In this document: piece after piece, positions 23,120-31,138 of the stretch
Layout: each line of letters starts with the position of its first letter
Numbering within the stretch: the stretch's first letter is position 1
Source of the DNA: Bacteroidaceae bacterium
Lineage (GTDB): Bacteria > Bacteroidota > Bacteroidia > Bacteroidales > Bacteroidaceae
DNA: 64,000 nt
NCBI GenBank assembly: GCA_017525235.1
Contig: JAFXTC010000031.1
Span: forward strand, 62,001-126,000
Direction: 5' to 3'
Made by a program: the position numbers and the translations under genes
The notes under the pieces: generated by a model
Seen by the model: only the letters and a program-made list of their open reading frames with translations
What the model was told of the DNA's origin: nothing
Database searches by the model: none

Positions 23120-25204
23120 TTAACGTAAGACTTTTCTGGCATTCTGAATAACTATACCTCTGTAAGTGCGGGTTACAGGCTGACCGCTCAAATTATAGAG
23201 TTTCGTGTTAGCGTTATCGTTAGCGTTAACGTTCCCTATAGCATTGGGATCATCGCCACCGGTAGAGAAGGTTACCTTATAGTTTTTATCCTCTCCGCCG
23301 TTGTTGTAACGCATGGGAGTGCCATCCTCGTACTCTGCATAAATGAAGAACTCGAAGGTCTTTGTCTTGTTCTTTATCAGCCACTCACTCTCTACAAGTT
23401 CCATTCCTTCACCCAAATCAATGACCCAAGTGCCGTTGTCTTGTTTCTGGAAATCAACCGTACGCCAAGCCTCCTTATCATCTTGCCAACCATCTTCAGC
23501 ATCGTACATAGTACCGACAAATCCTATGTATTTCATTGGCTTGCTGGTTTCAACTTCTGCCTTCATAATCTTAAGAGAAGTCGTCTTCCCTTCTATAACA
23601 ACGTTCTGCCAGCCAGAAGCGGGGATTGTCTTGGTGAACACCTCACCATCGTGGCTAATGGTCAGTTTGAGGCTCTTGATGCCCGTATCACCGCTTGCCT
23701 TCTCCTCAAATTTGGTAAGATAGAGCTGGTTGGTAAGGGTCTGGTTCTTCCAATAAATGCAACCCATACCTTCCAAATCGTACTTGGTGCCAGCCTTCAG
23801 ACCATTTGCCTCGTCATCAATTTTAAGGTTCCATTGGTTGTAAACAGCCAGCGTCTCATCGCCTACCTTGAAGGTCAGGTTCTTACCGTCAGCAGCAACG
23901 AATTCGGCATTCTCAATCCGCAGATACTCGTTCATGTTAGTCTGGTTCAATTCCTTTAAAGCGATGGTCTTAGGCTCAACGGGATTGCCGCTCGACTTAA
24001 CAACGAACTCCACGTCCTCCTTATTTACAGCCAACTCCAACAGACCGTTGTAAGACTTCATGGTACCATAAATTCCGCCAAAACCCTGGTCGTTACCCAA
24101 ATCACCAGAAATCTTATCACCAGTCTTATATCCTAAACCGCTGCCATAAAGCAAAAGGGATCCGAAGTCGTCCTTGATATAAGTATAAGAACCGTTGGCG
24201 TATGTTACCAGAGCCTCCTTACCCTTGGGCTCGCTACCTTCAGGCATATCTACCTGCCAGTAAGAAGCCTGATAGCCCTTGTTCCATTCTGCTTCCTTGG
24301 TTGCCCAAGAATCGCCACCTACCTGGGGGAACTGCTCCAGAACATCCTGAATATTTATAAAGCCTTTGTAAGTCTTCAGGGTATAACTCTTTGCGCTTGC
24401 CTCATAAGTATCATCACCATCATATTTGGCGGTCAGGGTCAGGTCGCCGCTGCTGCCACTGGGGATATAAACCTTGCCGTCGCCAATGCTGGGCTCTTCT
24501 TCGCCCATAATCCAGTTGCTGCCCATCTTCAGGCTCCACTTAATAGCAGCACCTTCCACAGCAACATCGCCAGCCTTTACTACAGCCGTGGGAAGTTTTG
24601 TCTCATCACCATCCTTACCGGGAGTAAAACGTGTCAGATAGTCGCCAGAGAGTTCAACTACAGTTTCTGTTTTAACATCTCCCTGGGGCTCTTCCCAAAC
24701 AACAGTTATCTTGTCGATATAGATAGCACCACTATGAGCCACCATACCAACATACTTGTAGCTAACCTCGGGTGTCACAGTGAAAGATTCGCCATTAGCA
24801 GCAATAGAACCAATCAGTTCACCCTTCTTATCGGCATCATACATATCAGGACCAGCCTCGTAAGGCTCGTTCTTACCATAAATATCAATGGCACGGTCTG
24901 TGGTACCAGCATTAAAAGCAATGGTAACGGACTTCAGTTTACCACCTGACTTTGTGGTGACAATACCAGCATCGCTCTTGTTGGAACGGAGCTGAATGTA
25001 CTTACCTGTACCAGATGATGCGGTTCCAGCATAAATGGCAGGAGAATTAAATGATATGCCTTCAAATGGGGCATAGTTGGAGTTGGTACCACCAAGCCCC
25101 AATCCTTCCCATGTCAGCTCATCAGTTTTGTCATCGGCAAAAACAACACTTGTGCCAATAAAGCCTAAGAGGGCTACGAAGAAAAAGCGTAAAATTTTAT
25201 TCAT
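23120..25204 (-). CDS. Secreted beta-rich protein with sorting-like tail
   Basis: The 694-residue protein has a signal peptide (MNKILRFFFVALLGFIGTSVVFA). The region at residues 30-175 resembles a jelly-roll domain ('GGKLKSVTIAFNAGTTDRAIDIYG'). An Ig-like stretch follows (175-285), then an OB-fold-like domain around 'KYDLEGMGCIYWKNQTLTNQLYL', and a starch-binding-like module near 'PMKYIGFVGTMYDAEDGWQDD'. The end, 'KLYNLSGQPVTRTYRGIVIQNARKVLR', is a variant sorting tail. Just before it, 'NVNANDNAN' is encoded by a 'gttagcgttatcgttagcgtt' repeat. No enzyme motif is visible, so binding or display is the likely role. It is a separate transcription unit from the genes downstream. Confidence 0.7.
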   Translation of the reverse strand: MNKILRFFFVALLGFIGTSVVFADDKTDELTWEGLGLGGTNSNYAPFEGISFNSPAIYAGTASSGTGKYIQLRSNKSDAGIVTTKSGGKLKSVTIAFNAGTTDRAIDIYGKNEPYEAGPDMYDADKKGELIGSIAANGESFTVTPEVSYKYVGMVAHSGAIYIDKITVVWEEPQGDVKTETVVELSGDYLTRFTPGKDGDETKLPTAVVKAGDVAVEGAAIKWSLKMGSNWIMGEEEPSIGDGKVYIPSGSSGDLTLTAKYDGDDTYEASAKSYTLKTYKGFINIQDVLEQFPQVGGDSWATKEAEWNKGYQASYWQVDMPEGSEPKGKEALVTYANGSYTYIKDDFGSLLLYGSGLGYKTGDKISGDLGNDQGFGGIYGTMKSYNGLLELAVNKEDVEFVVKSSGNPVEPKTIALKELNQTNMNEYLRIENAEFVAADGKNLTFKVGDETLAVYNQWNLKIDDEANGLKAGTKYDLEGMGCIYWKNQTLTNQLYLTKFEEKASGDTGIKSLKLTISHDGEVFTKTIPASGWQNVVIEGKTTSLKIMKAEVETSKPMKYIGFVGTMYDAEDGWQDDKEAWRTVDFQKQDNGTWVIDLGEGMELVESEWLIKNKTKTFEFFIYAEYEDGTPMRYNNGGEDKNYKVTFSTGGDDPNAIGNVNANDNANTKLYNLSGQPVTRTYRGIVIQNARKVLR

Positions 25205-25242
25205 AATGATATGTTTTAGGTTATTTTTGTTTTAGTTTGCCG

Positions 25243-25250
25243 CAAAGATA
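25243..25250 (-). promoter_or_regulatory. -7 element TATCTTTG for the 23.1-kb gene
   Basis: The minus-strand TATCTTTG matches consensus and lies 39 bases before the start. An A/T-rich 'ttgaaaattggaaattgatgattgaaaatt'-type simple repeat (25255-25290) occupies the -33 region. Confidence 0.6.
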
Positions 25251-25334
25251 TGAATTAAAATTGAAAATTGGAAATTGATGATTGAAAATTATTTGATTGG
25301 CCGTTTTTTTTGATTTCTCAACTATTAACTGCCT

Positions 25335-26477
25335 TTAACTGCCAGCTAAAATGCAGTGCATTTTCTGTGCCGCCCGTTTTGGCGCTCCTGGCTCACCTAA
25401 TCGCTGCGCCATCAGTTCATAGCCTGCCAGTTGCTTTTCTCTAGCTTCTCCACCAGGAAGAATGGACAGCAGATGCTGACGTGTAGTCTTAACTGTCATT
25501 TCATTCGCCACAAGTTCAGGAACTACTTCTTTGTCAGCAATCAAATTTACGAGCGAAATATAAGGAATCTTTAACATCAACCTACGAGCAAAAGAAGCCA
25601 AACGGCCCGCCTTCATATAATAGCAGACTACTTGAGGAACACGGAAAAGAGCCGTCTCTAATGTTGCCGTTCCACTGGTGACAAGAGCCGCAGTAGCATA
25701 TCGGAGAATGTTGTACGTCTGACCGCGTAACACTTTCACATCCGCCTCTTGCATACACTTTTCATAATAATCGTCTTCTATGCCTGGAGCAGCAGCCAGA
25801 ACCAATTGGTATTCGGCAATAAGGGAAGAAGCTGCCAGAATCATACGAGGTAGATTGTCGCGAATCTCCTGCTTACGGCTCCCAGCTAAAAGGGCAATGA
25901 TGGGCCGATTGTCCAATCCTGCCGCTTTTCTGAACCCTTCTTCGTCCGCAGGATTCTCCTTTAAAAAAGCATCTACCTCATCTACCGTTGGATTGCCCAC
26001 ATAATGAATGGGATAGTGATGTTTCTGTTCATAGAACTCCACCTCGAACGGAAGAATACTGAACATTTCATTTACATTCCTGCGGATTTCCTTGATACGC
26101 CCCTCCTTCCAAGCCCAAATCTTTGGCGAGATATAATAAAAAACGGGGATTTTCGTTTTATCATGCAGGAAACGGGCAATCTTTAGGTTAAAGCCCGGAT
26201 AATCCACCAGTATCACTACATCTGGGTTCCAGGCAACAATATCGTCTTTGCACTTTTTCATTCCCCTCAAAATAGTGCGTAAATGCAAAGCCACATCCAT
26301 GAAACCCATATAGGCAAGATCCTTATAGTGACTAACCAAAGTGCCACCTTGGGCCAACATTTTGTCGCCACCGAAGAAGCGGAATTGCGCCTGCGCATCT
26401 TCTTCCTTCAAGGCTGCCATCAAATGACTGGCATGAAGGTCGCCACTGGCCTCGCCTACTATAAGGTAATACTTCAT
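25335..26477 (-). CDS. lpxB: Lipid-A-disaccharide synthase
   Basis: LpxB joins UDP-2,3-diacylglucosamine and lipid X into the lipid A disaccharide at the inner membrane. Starting at 26477 the protein is 380 residues, the normal length. A longer frame to 26570 would overlap surE by 97 bases and is rejected. The N-terminus 'MKYYLIVGEASGDLHASHLM' and the internal 'ISPKIWAWKEGRIKEIRRNVNEMFSILPFEVEFY' and 'GSRKQEIRDNLPRM' are LpxB signatures. Its ATG overlaps the surE stop by four bases, so the two are co-translated. Confidence 0.95.
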   Translation of the reverse strand: MKYYLIVGEASGDLHASHLMAALKEEDAQAQFRFFGGDKMLAQGGTLVSHYKDLAYMGFMDVALHLRTILRGMKKCKDDIVAWNPDVVILVDYPGFNLKIARFLHDKTKIPVFYYISPKIWAWKEGRIKEIRRNVNEMFSILPFEVEFYEQKHHYPIHYVGNPTVDEVDAFLKENPADEEGFRKAAGLDNRPIIALLAGSRKQEIRDNLPRMILAASSLIAEYQLVLAAAPGIEDDYYEKCMQEADVKVLRGQTYNILRYATAALVTSGTATLETALFRVPQVVCYYMKAGRLASFARRLMLKIPYISLVNLIADKEVVPELVANEMTVKTTRQHLLSILPGGEAREKQLAGYELMAQRLGEPGAPKRAAQKMHCILAGS

Positions 26478-27229
26478 CTTTGTAATGATTTCAGTATTTC
26501 CAGAGAAGAATAATCTGTCATATCTAAACTCAGCGGGGTAATGGAAGCCATACCATGATCCAAAGCCCAATAATCTGTGTCTTCGGCTTCAGGTTCCAGA
26601 TTGGTGAAATTGCCCGTCAACTGATATACGTCGGGGACATCCGTATCTTTCCATTCCGATTGCCAGATTCCCCTTGCCATTCTACAAACAGAGACACCCT
26701 TCAAGGCAGGAACCTCCGGGAAGTTTACATTCAGGCATACATCTTGTGGAAGTCCGTTTTTAAGAACATGTGATGCGACATCCTTTACTACTTGAAGGTA
26801 AGGCCGAAAATCACATTCCTGCTTACGGGTACGCAAACTATAACCAATGGACGGAATACCTTTCATACACCCCTCCAAGACAGCTCCCATTGTACCGCTA
26901 TAATGCAGACTGACACTTGCATTATCGCCATGATTAATACCGGAAACCACTAAATCGGGCTTGCGGTGAACAACCTTCTCGTACGCTAATTTCACACAAT
27001 CAACAGGCGTTCCGCTACAAGAGTAAATTGACAAGTTTTCTTCCTCTCTCTCTAACTTTAAGGTGACTGGCACAATAGGGGTTATAGAACAGGCCGAGCC
27101 AGACCGTGCACCATTCGGTGCAACCACAACAACCTGCCCCAATTCCTGCATACATTTGATAAGTACAGAAATACCCTGTGCATTCAATCCGTCGTCATTT
27201 GTTACTAATATCAAGGGCTGTTTTTGCAT
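26474..27229 (-). CDS. surE: 5'/3'-nucleotidase SurE
   Basis: SurE is a metal-dependent phosphatase that acts on nucleoside monophosphates. The 251-residue protein has the metal site 'VTNDDGLNAQGI' at residues 9-20 (Asp12, Asp13), 'ARSGSACSIT', and 'SGINHGDNASVSLHYSGTMGA', all conserved in the family. It is the first gene of a two-gene unit with lpxB, an arrangement found widely in Bacteroidetes. A TACTTTTG -7 element lies 21 bases upstream. Confidence 0.95.
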   Translation of the reverse strand: MQKQPLILVTNDDGLNAQGISVLIKCMQELGQVVVVAPNGARSGSACSITPIVPVTLKLEREEENLSIYSCSGTPVDCVKLAYEKVVHRKPDLVVSGINHGDNASVSLHYSGTMGAVLEGCMKGIPSIGYSLRTRKQECDFRPYLQVVKDVASHVLKNGLPQDVCLNVNFPEVPALKGVSVCRMARGIWQSEWKDTDVPDVYQLTGNFTNLEPEAEDTDYWALDHGMASITPLSLDMTDYSSLEILKSLQR

Positions 27230-27249
27230 ATCTTCAGTTCATTTGCTTG

Positions 27250-27308
27250 CAAAAGTAATAAAAATGTGACAATTCTGCCCCATATTCCAAAAGAAAATCA
27301 TACCTTCG
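27250..27308. promoter_or_regulatory. Divergent promoters of surE and parA
   Basis: On the minus strand TACTTTTG (27250-27257) serves surE. On the plus strand TACCTTCG (27301-27308) serves parA, 30 bases before its ATG. Both are within one base of TAnnTTTG; the -33 regions are weak. Confidence 0.55.
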
Positions 27309-27338
27309 CATTTAATTTAGGATAGAAAACAGAAACAA

Positions 27339-28112
27339 ATGAGCAAAATCATTGCTATAGCAAACCAAAAAGGCGGCGTAGGGAAAACCACCACCTGTAT
27401 GAACCTGGCAGCCTCCTTGGCAGCCTTGGAAAAGAAAGTTTTGCTAATTGACGCAGATCCGCAAGCCAATGCGTCAAGCGGATTGGGTGTGGATGTTAAT
27501 AAGATTGACGGTTCTATATACAACGCTTTATTAGGGGAAATGGACATCCGGGATGTCATCTATACCACAGACATTAACGGATTGGACATCATACCTTCTC
27601 ATATCAACCTTGTGGGAGCAGAAATAGAGTTGTTGAACGTAAAGCATCAGGAGCAGGTGCTAAAAAAACTGCTGGCTTCCATCGCAAGCGAATATGATTA
27701 CCTGCTTATCGACTGCAGCCCCAGCTTGGGCCTCATCACAGTGAATGCGCTTACTGCTGCCCATAGCGTTATCATACCTGTACAGTGTGAATATTTTGCA
27801 TTGGAGGGAATCAGCAAACTGCTGAACACCATAAAGATTGTAAAGTCGAGAATGAATCCCGCCCTTGAGATAGAAGGTTTCCTGCTGACGATGTACGACA
27901 GTCGTTTGCGCTTGGCAAATCAGATCTACGAGGAAGTAAAACGTCATTTCCGCGAACTGGTCTTCAAGACCGTTATCCCGCGAAACGTAAAACTGAGCGA
28001 GGCACCCAGTCATGGAATGCCCGCCATCTTATACGACGCAGATGCCGTAGGGGCAAAGGTTCATCTGAAGTTGGCAGAAGAAATTATTGAGAAGAATTCG
28101 GTTAGCGGTTAA
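27339..28112 (+). CDS. parA: Chromosome-partitioning ATPase ParA (Soj)
   Basis: ParA ATPases drive segregation of origin-proximal DNA with ParB. The 257-residue protein has the deviant Walker A motif KGGVGKT at residues 11-17, '[17 protein letters not shown]' and '[18 protein letters not shown]'. This is the short chromosomal form without an N-terminal HTH. It is followed by parB at 88 bases, with a 'cctcacccccaccccctctcc' dispersed repeat in between. The pair's presence suggests, but does not show, that the origin or parS sites are not far away. Confidence 0.95.
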   Translation: MSKIIAIANQKGGVGKTTTCMNLAASLAALEKKVLLIDADPQANASSGLGVDVNKIDGSIYNALLGEMDIRDVIYTTDINGLDIIPSHINLVGAEIELLNVKHQEQVLKKLLASIASEYDYLLIDCSPSLGLITVNALTAAHSVIIPVQCEYFALEGISKLLNTIKIVKSRMNPALEIEGFLLTMYDSRLRLANQIYEEVKRHFRELVFKTVIPRNVKLSEAPSHGMPAILYDADAVGAKVHLKLAEEIIEKNSVSG

Positions 28113-28117
28113 CAGCC

Positions 28118-28152
28118 TCACCCCCACCCCCTCTCCTAAGGCGAGGGGAGTA
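28118..28152. repeat. CCCCACCCCCTCTCC..GAGGGGAG dispersed element
   Basis: 'acccccaccccctctcctaaggcgaggggag' forms a C-rich/G-rich imperfect hairpin (CTCTCC..GGCGAG/ CCCCTC..GAGGGG) between parA and parB. A degenerate relative is at 4588-4612. Such elements are widespread in bacterial genomes; no gene is involved. Confidence 0.5.
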
Positions 28153-28200
28153 TTGGTTAGAGAAAAAATGAATGGTAAGTGTTTTAAAATGAATTGAAAG

Positions 28201-29106
28201 ATGGCAATACGTAAGAAATATCAGGGGCAGGCTTTGGGTAGAGGCCTTGATGCTTTGTTGAACACAGATACAGAGGTTCAGACGGCAGGATCATCTAACA
28301 TCTGCGAGGTGAGCGTTGAGAAGATTAACCCCAATCCCAACCAACCCAGACGAGACTTTGACGACGACAGTCTACAGGAACTGGCCAACAGCATTCGGCA
28401 AATAGGCATTATTCAGCCCATCACGCTGCGCGATATGGGCGACGGCACTTATGTCATCATCGCTGGTGAAAGGCGTTGGAGAGCGAGCCAGCGTGCAGGA
28501 CTTACCCATATTCCCGCTTACATCAGAACGGTTGACGACGAGAATATGATGGAGATGGCGTTGGTGGAGAACATTCAGCGCCAAGACCTTACAGCACTGG
28601 AAATCGCATTAGCCTATCAACATCTGATTGAACAATATCACCTTACACAGGAACAGCTTAGCGACAAGGTAGGTAAGAACCGTGCGACCGTAGCCAACTA
28701 CCTGCGCTTGTTGAAGTTGCCAGCCCCCATTCAGATGGCGCTCAAGAACAAAGTTATAGACATGGGACATGCCCGTGCTCTTTTAGCCTTGAACGACCCC
28801 AAAACTCAGTTGGAAGTTTTCAACGAGTTTAAGAAAGACAAAATCAGTGTTCGCAAGATAGAAGAAATGGTAAAGGAACTGAGCCAGGGCGGAAGCGTGA
28901 AGAACAAGGAAGGCAAGCGCATCCGCCAAAAAGGTTCTAACCTAAGCAGCGAATACGGCGCTTTGCGTACCAGCCTGAGCAAATTCTTCCAGACAAAAGT
29001 ACAGCTTACATGCGCCGAGACGGGCAAGGGAAAAATCACCATTCCCTTTGCTAACGAAGAAGAACTGGAACGTATCATTGCCATTATTGACAAATTGAGA
29101 AGTTGA
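28201..29106 (+). CDS. parB: Chromosome-partitioning protein ParB
   Basis: The 301-residue protein starts with 'KKYQGQALGRGLDALL', the conserved N-terminal ParA-stimulating box. It has the CTP-binding motif GERRWRA at residues 89-95, 'LVENIQRQDLTALEIALAY', and an HTH ('LTQEQLSDKVGKNRATVANYLRLLKLP', about 145-171) that reads parS. The dimerisation domain is at the C-terminus. Its stop codon overlaps the putative TTG start of the next gene. Confidence 0.95.
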   Translation: MAIRKKYQGQALGRGLDALLNTDTEVQTAGSSNICEVSVEKINPNPNQPRRDFDDDSLQELANSIRQIGIIQPITLRDMGDGTYVIIAGERRWRASQRAGLTHIPAYIRTVDDENMMEMALVENIQRQDLTALEIALAYQHLIEQYHLTQEQLSDKVGKNRATVANYLRLLKLPAPIQMALKNKVIDMGHARALLALNDPKTQLEVFNEFKKDKISVRKIEEMVKELSQGGSVKNKEGKRIRQKGSNLSSEYGALRTSLSKFFQTKVQLTCAETGKGKITIPFANEEELERIIAIIDKLRS

Positions 29107-29816
29107 GAATACAGGAAACATCATACACGTTCAGAACGCTTCTGCTCTTTTTCATCGTATGGTGCAGCGGAGCATTTACCCTTCTGGCCCAAGAGCAGGA
29201 GATAGTACTTCCCGACTCTGTTGAGCGGATTGTACTGGAGGACTCTGCACGTGTGGTTGCTGTTTCCGACAGCCTTCTCCAGGCATCGATAGAATCGTCT
29301 CTGAAACGGGAACGCTTTGTCCCGGACCCCATCCGTTCCATGTGGCTAGGACTTGTATTTCCTGGGGGCGGACAAATTTATAATCACAAATACTGGAAGT
29401 TACCCATCATTTATGGAGGATTTCTGGGATGTGTATATGCATTGACTTGGAACTCCCAGATGCTTCATGACTACTCCCAAGCGTATTTGGACATCATGGA
29501 CTCAGACCCCAACACAAAGAGCTATGAGAAAATGTTACCCATAGGTTACGATATTTCAGGAAAAGAGGAACGATTCAAGAGTATATTCAAACACAAGAAA
29601 GACTATTTCAGAAGAAACCGCGATCTTAGTATCTTTGCATTCGTGGGAGTATACCTGCTAGCCGTAATAGATGCTTATGTAGATGCCGAGCTCTCGACCT
29701 TTGACATCAGTAAAGACCTAAGCCTGCACCTAGAACCCACTTTTATTCAGACCTTACCCAAGAAAACGTATGGAAGAGAGAGTGTTCCCGGTGTTAAGGT
29801 CGTCCTATCCTATTAG
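29103..29816 (+). CDS. DUF5683-like membrane/secreted protein
   Basis: The 237-residue product begins at a TTG overlapping the parB stop (TTGA). Residues 10-30 (FRTLLLFFIVWCSGAFTLLAQ) form a signal peptide. 'MWLGLVFPGGGQIYNHKYWKLPIIYGGFLGCVYALTWNSQM' holds a membrane hairpin, and a second helix follows ('LSIFAFVGVYLLAVIDAYVDAEL'). This pattern is that of DUF5683 proteins, which commonly stand between parB and a lytic transglycosylase in Bacteroidales. The function is unknown; the context suggests the envelope. Confidence 0.8.
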   Translation: MRIQETSYTFRTLLLFFIVWCSGAFTLLAQEQEIVLPDSVERIVLEDSARVVAVSDSLLQASIESSLKRERFVPDPIRSMWLGLVFPGGGQIYNHKYWKLPIIYGGFLGCVYALTWNSQMLHDYSQAYLDIMDSDPNTKSYEKMLPIGYDISGKEERFKSIFKHKKDYFRRNRDLSIFAFVGVYLLAVIDAYVDAELSTFDISKDLSLHLEPTFIQTLPKKTYGRESVPGVKVVLSY

Positions 29817-29832
29817 AATATAAAGATAAAAC

Positions 29833-31116
29833 ATGAAGATAAGATTAATAAGACTTTTTACATTCAGTTGCGCATTATTAATGGCTGTAGCCACTTATGC
29901 ACAAGAATATGCAGATACAATAGGCACTGACGACACTTTGTTGCCAGAAGGTATGCAGATGTATGAACTTGACAGCCTTCTGAACGACTGGATGACCAAG
30001 AACTATCTGACCAACGTGGAGAACTGTCTGTCAACAGGCGTGAATCCCGAGTTTGATGACGAGACCTACGCTAAACGTCTTAGCCGCCTACCCAACGTAA
30101 TTGAAATGCCATATAACGAGATAGTACGCAAATACATAGACCGTTATTGTGAGCGTCTGCGTCCATCGGTAAGCATCATGCTGGGGGCTTGCAACTTCTA
30201 TAATCCCATCTTTGAAGAAGCGCTTGAGAGTTATCAGGTCCCCTTGGAACTACGCAATCTCCCTATCATAGAAAGTGCCCTCCATCCCAATGCTGTGAGC
30301 AGAGCAGGAGCCGTTGGACTTTGGCAGTTCATGATAGGAACAGCAAAGAAATATGGTCTTGAGGTTACCAGCCTTATCGACGAGCGCAAAGACCCCATTA
30401 AGGCAAGTTATGCCGCAGCGCACATGTTGAAGGATCTTTATGACATCTTTGGCGACTGGTCTCTTGCCATTGCCGCTTACAATTGCGGTCCAGGCAACGT
30501 TAGCAAAGCCATACGACGCTCTGGCGGCAAGAAGGATTTCTGGGGCATATATCAGTACTTGCCCGCAGAAACCAGAGGCTATGTGCCAGCTTTCATCGCC
30601 GCCAATTACGTGATGAACTATTACTGCGACCATAACATCTGCCCCGTAGGCACCACACTTCCCCAGGCAACAGATACGCTTCTGCTAAACAAGAACGTCA
30701 GAATGGAACAGATTGCCGCCACATGCGACATCAGCATAGAAGAATTGAGGGCACTCAATCCCCAATACCGCACGACACTTATTCCTGGAGATTCGCACGA
30801 CTGCATCTTTTGCATGCCCTCCGATAAGATTAATGCCTTCATAGATGCCGGCGACTCCATCTATGTAACACCAACTTACATGTCTGCCATCAAGGAAGTT
30901 CCCATTACCGATGACAGGAACAGCAGTGCGACAAGAACGCGCAACAACAAGAAAAACAGTCGCACCAAATCCTCTTCCGGTTCTGTAATTGTGAGGAAAG
31001 GCGACACCCTAGGCGCAATTGCTCGTCGCAACCATACAACGGTTGGGGCAATACAACGTGCCAATGGTCTTAAGGGAACCAACATCAGAGCGGGGCAAAA
31101 ATTGAGAATGCCTTAA
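29833..31116 (+). CDS. MltD-like lytic transglycosylase with LysM
   Basis: This enzyme cleaves peptidoglycan between MurNAc and GlcNAc. The 427-residue protein has a signal peptide (MKIRLIRLFTFSCALLMAVATYA). The SLT domain is at about 130-250, with the catalytic glutamate in 'PIIESALHPNAVSRAGAVGLWQFM' and 'AIAAYNCGPGNVSKAI'. A degenerate LysM-like segment lies near 290-330, and a C-terminal LysM ('IVRKGDTLGAIARRNHTTV...AGQKLRMP') binds glycan. It is 16 bases after the DUF5683 gene and probably in its operon. Confidence 0.92.
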   Translation: MKIRLIRLFTFSCALLMAVATYAQEYADTIGTDDTLLPEGMQMYELDSLLNDWMTKNYLTNVENCLSTGVNPEFDDETYAKRLSRLPNVIEMPYNEIVRKYIDRYCERLRPSVSIMLGACNFYNPIFEEALESYQVPLELRNLPIIESALHPNAVSRAGAVGLWQFMIGTAKKYGLEVTSLIDERKDPIKASYAAAHMLKDLYDIFGDWSLAIAAYNCGPGNVSKAIRRSGGKKDFWGIYQYLPAETRGYVPAFIAANYVMNYYCDHNICPVGTTLPQATDTLLLNKNVRMEQIAATCDISIEELRALNPQYRTTLIPGDSHDCIFCMPSDKINAFIDAGDSIYVTPTYMSAIKEVPITDDRNSSATRTRNNKKNSRTKSSSGSVIVRKGDTLGAIARRNHTTVGAIQRANGLKGTNIRAGQKLRMP

Positions 31117-31138
31117 ATGGCATATTATATATATTATA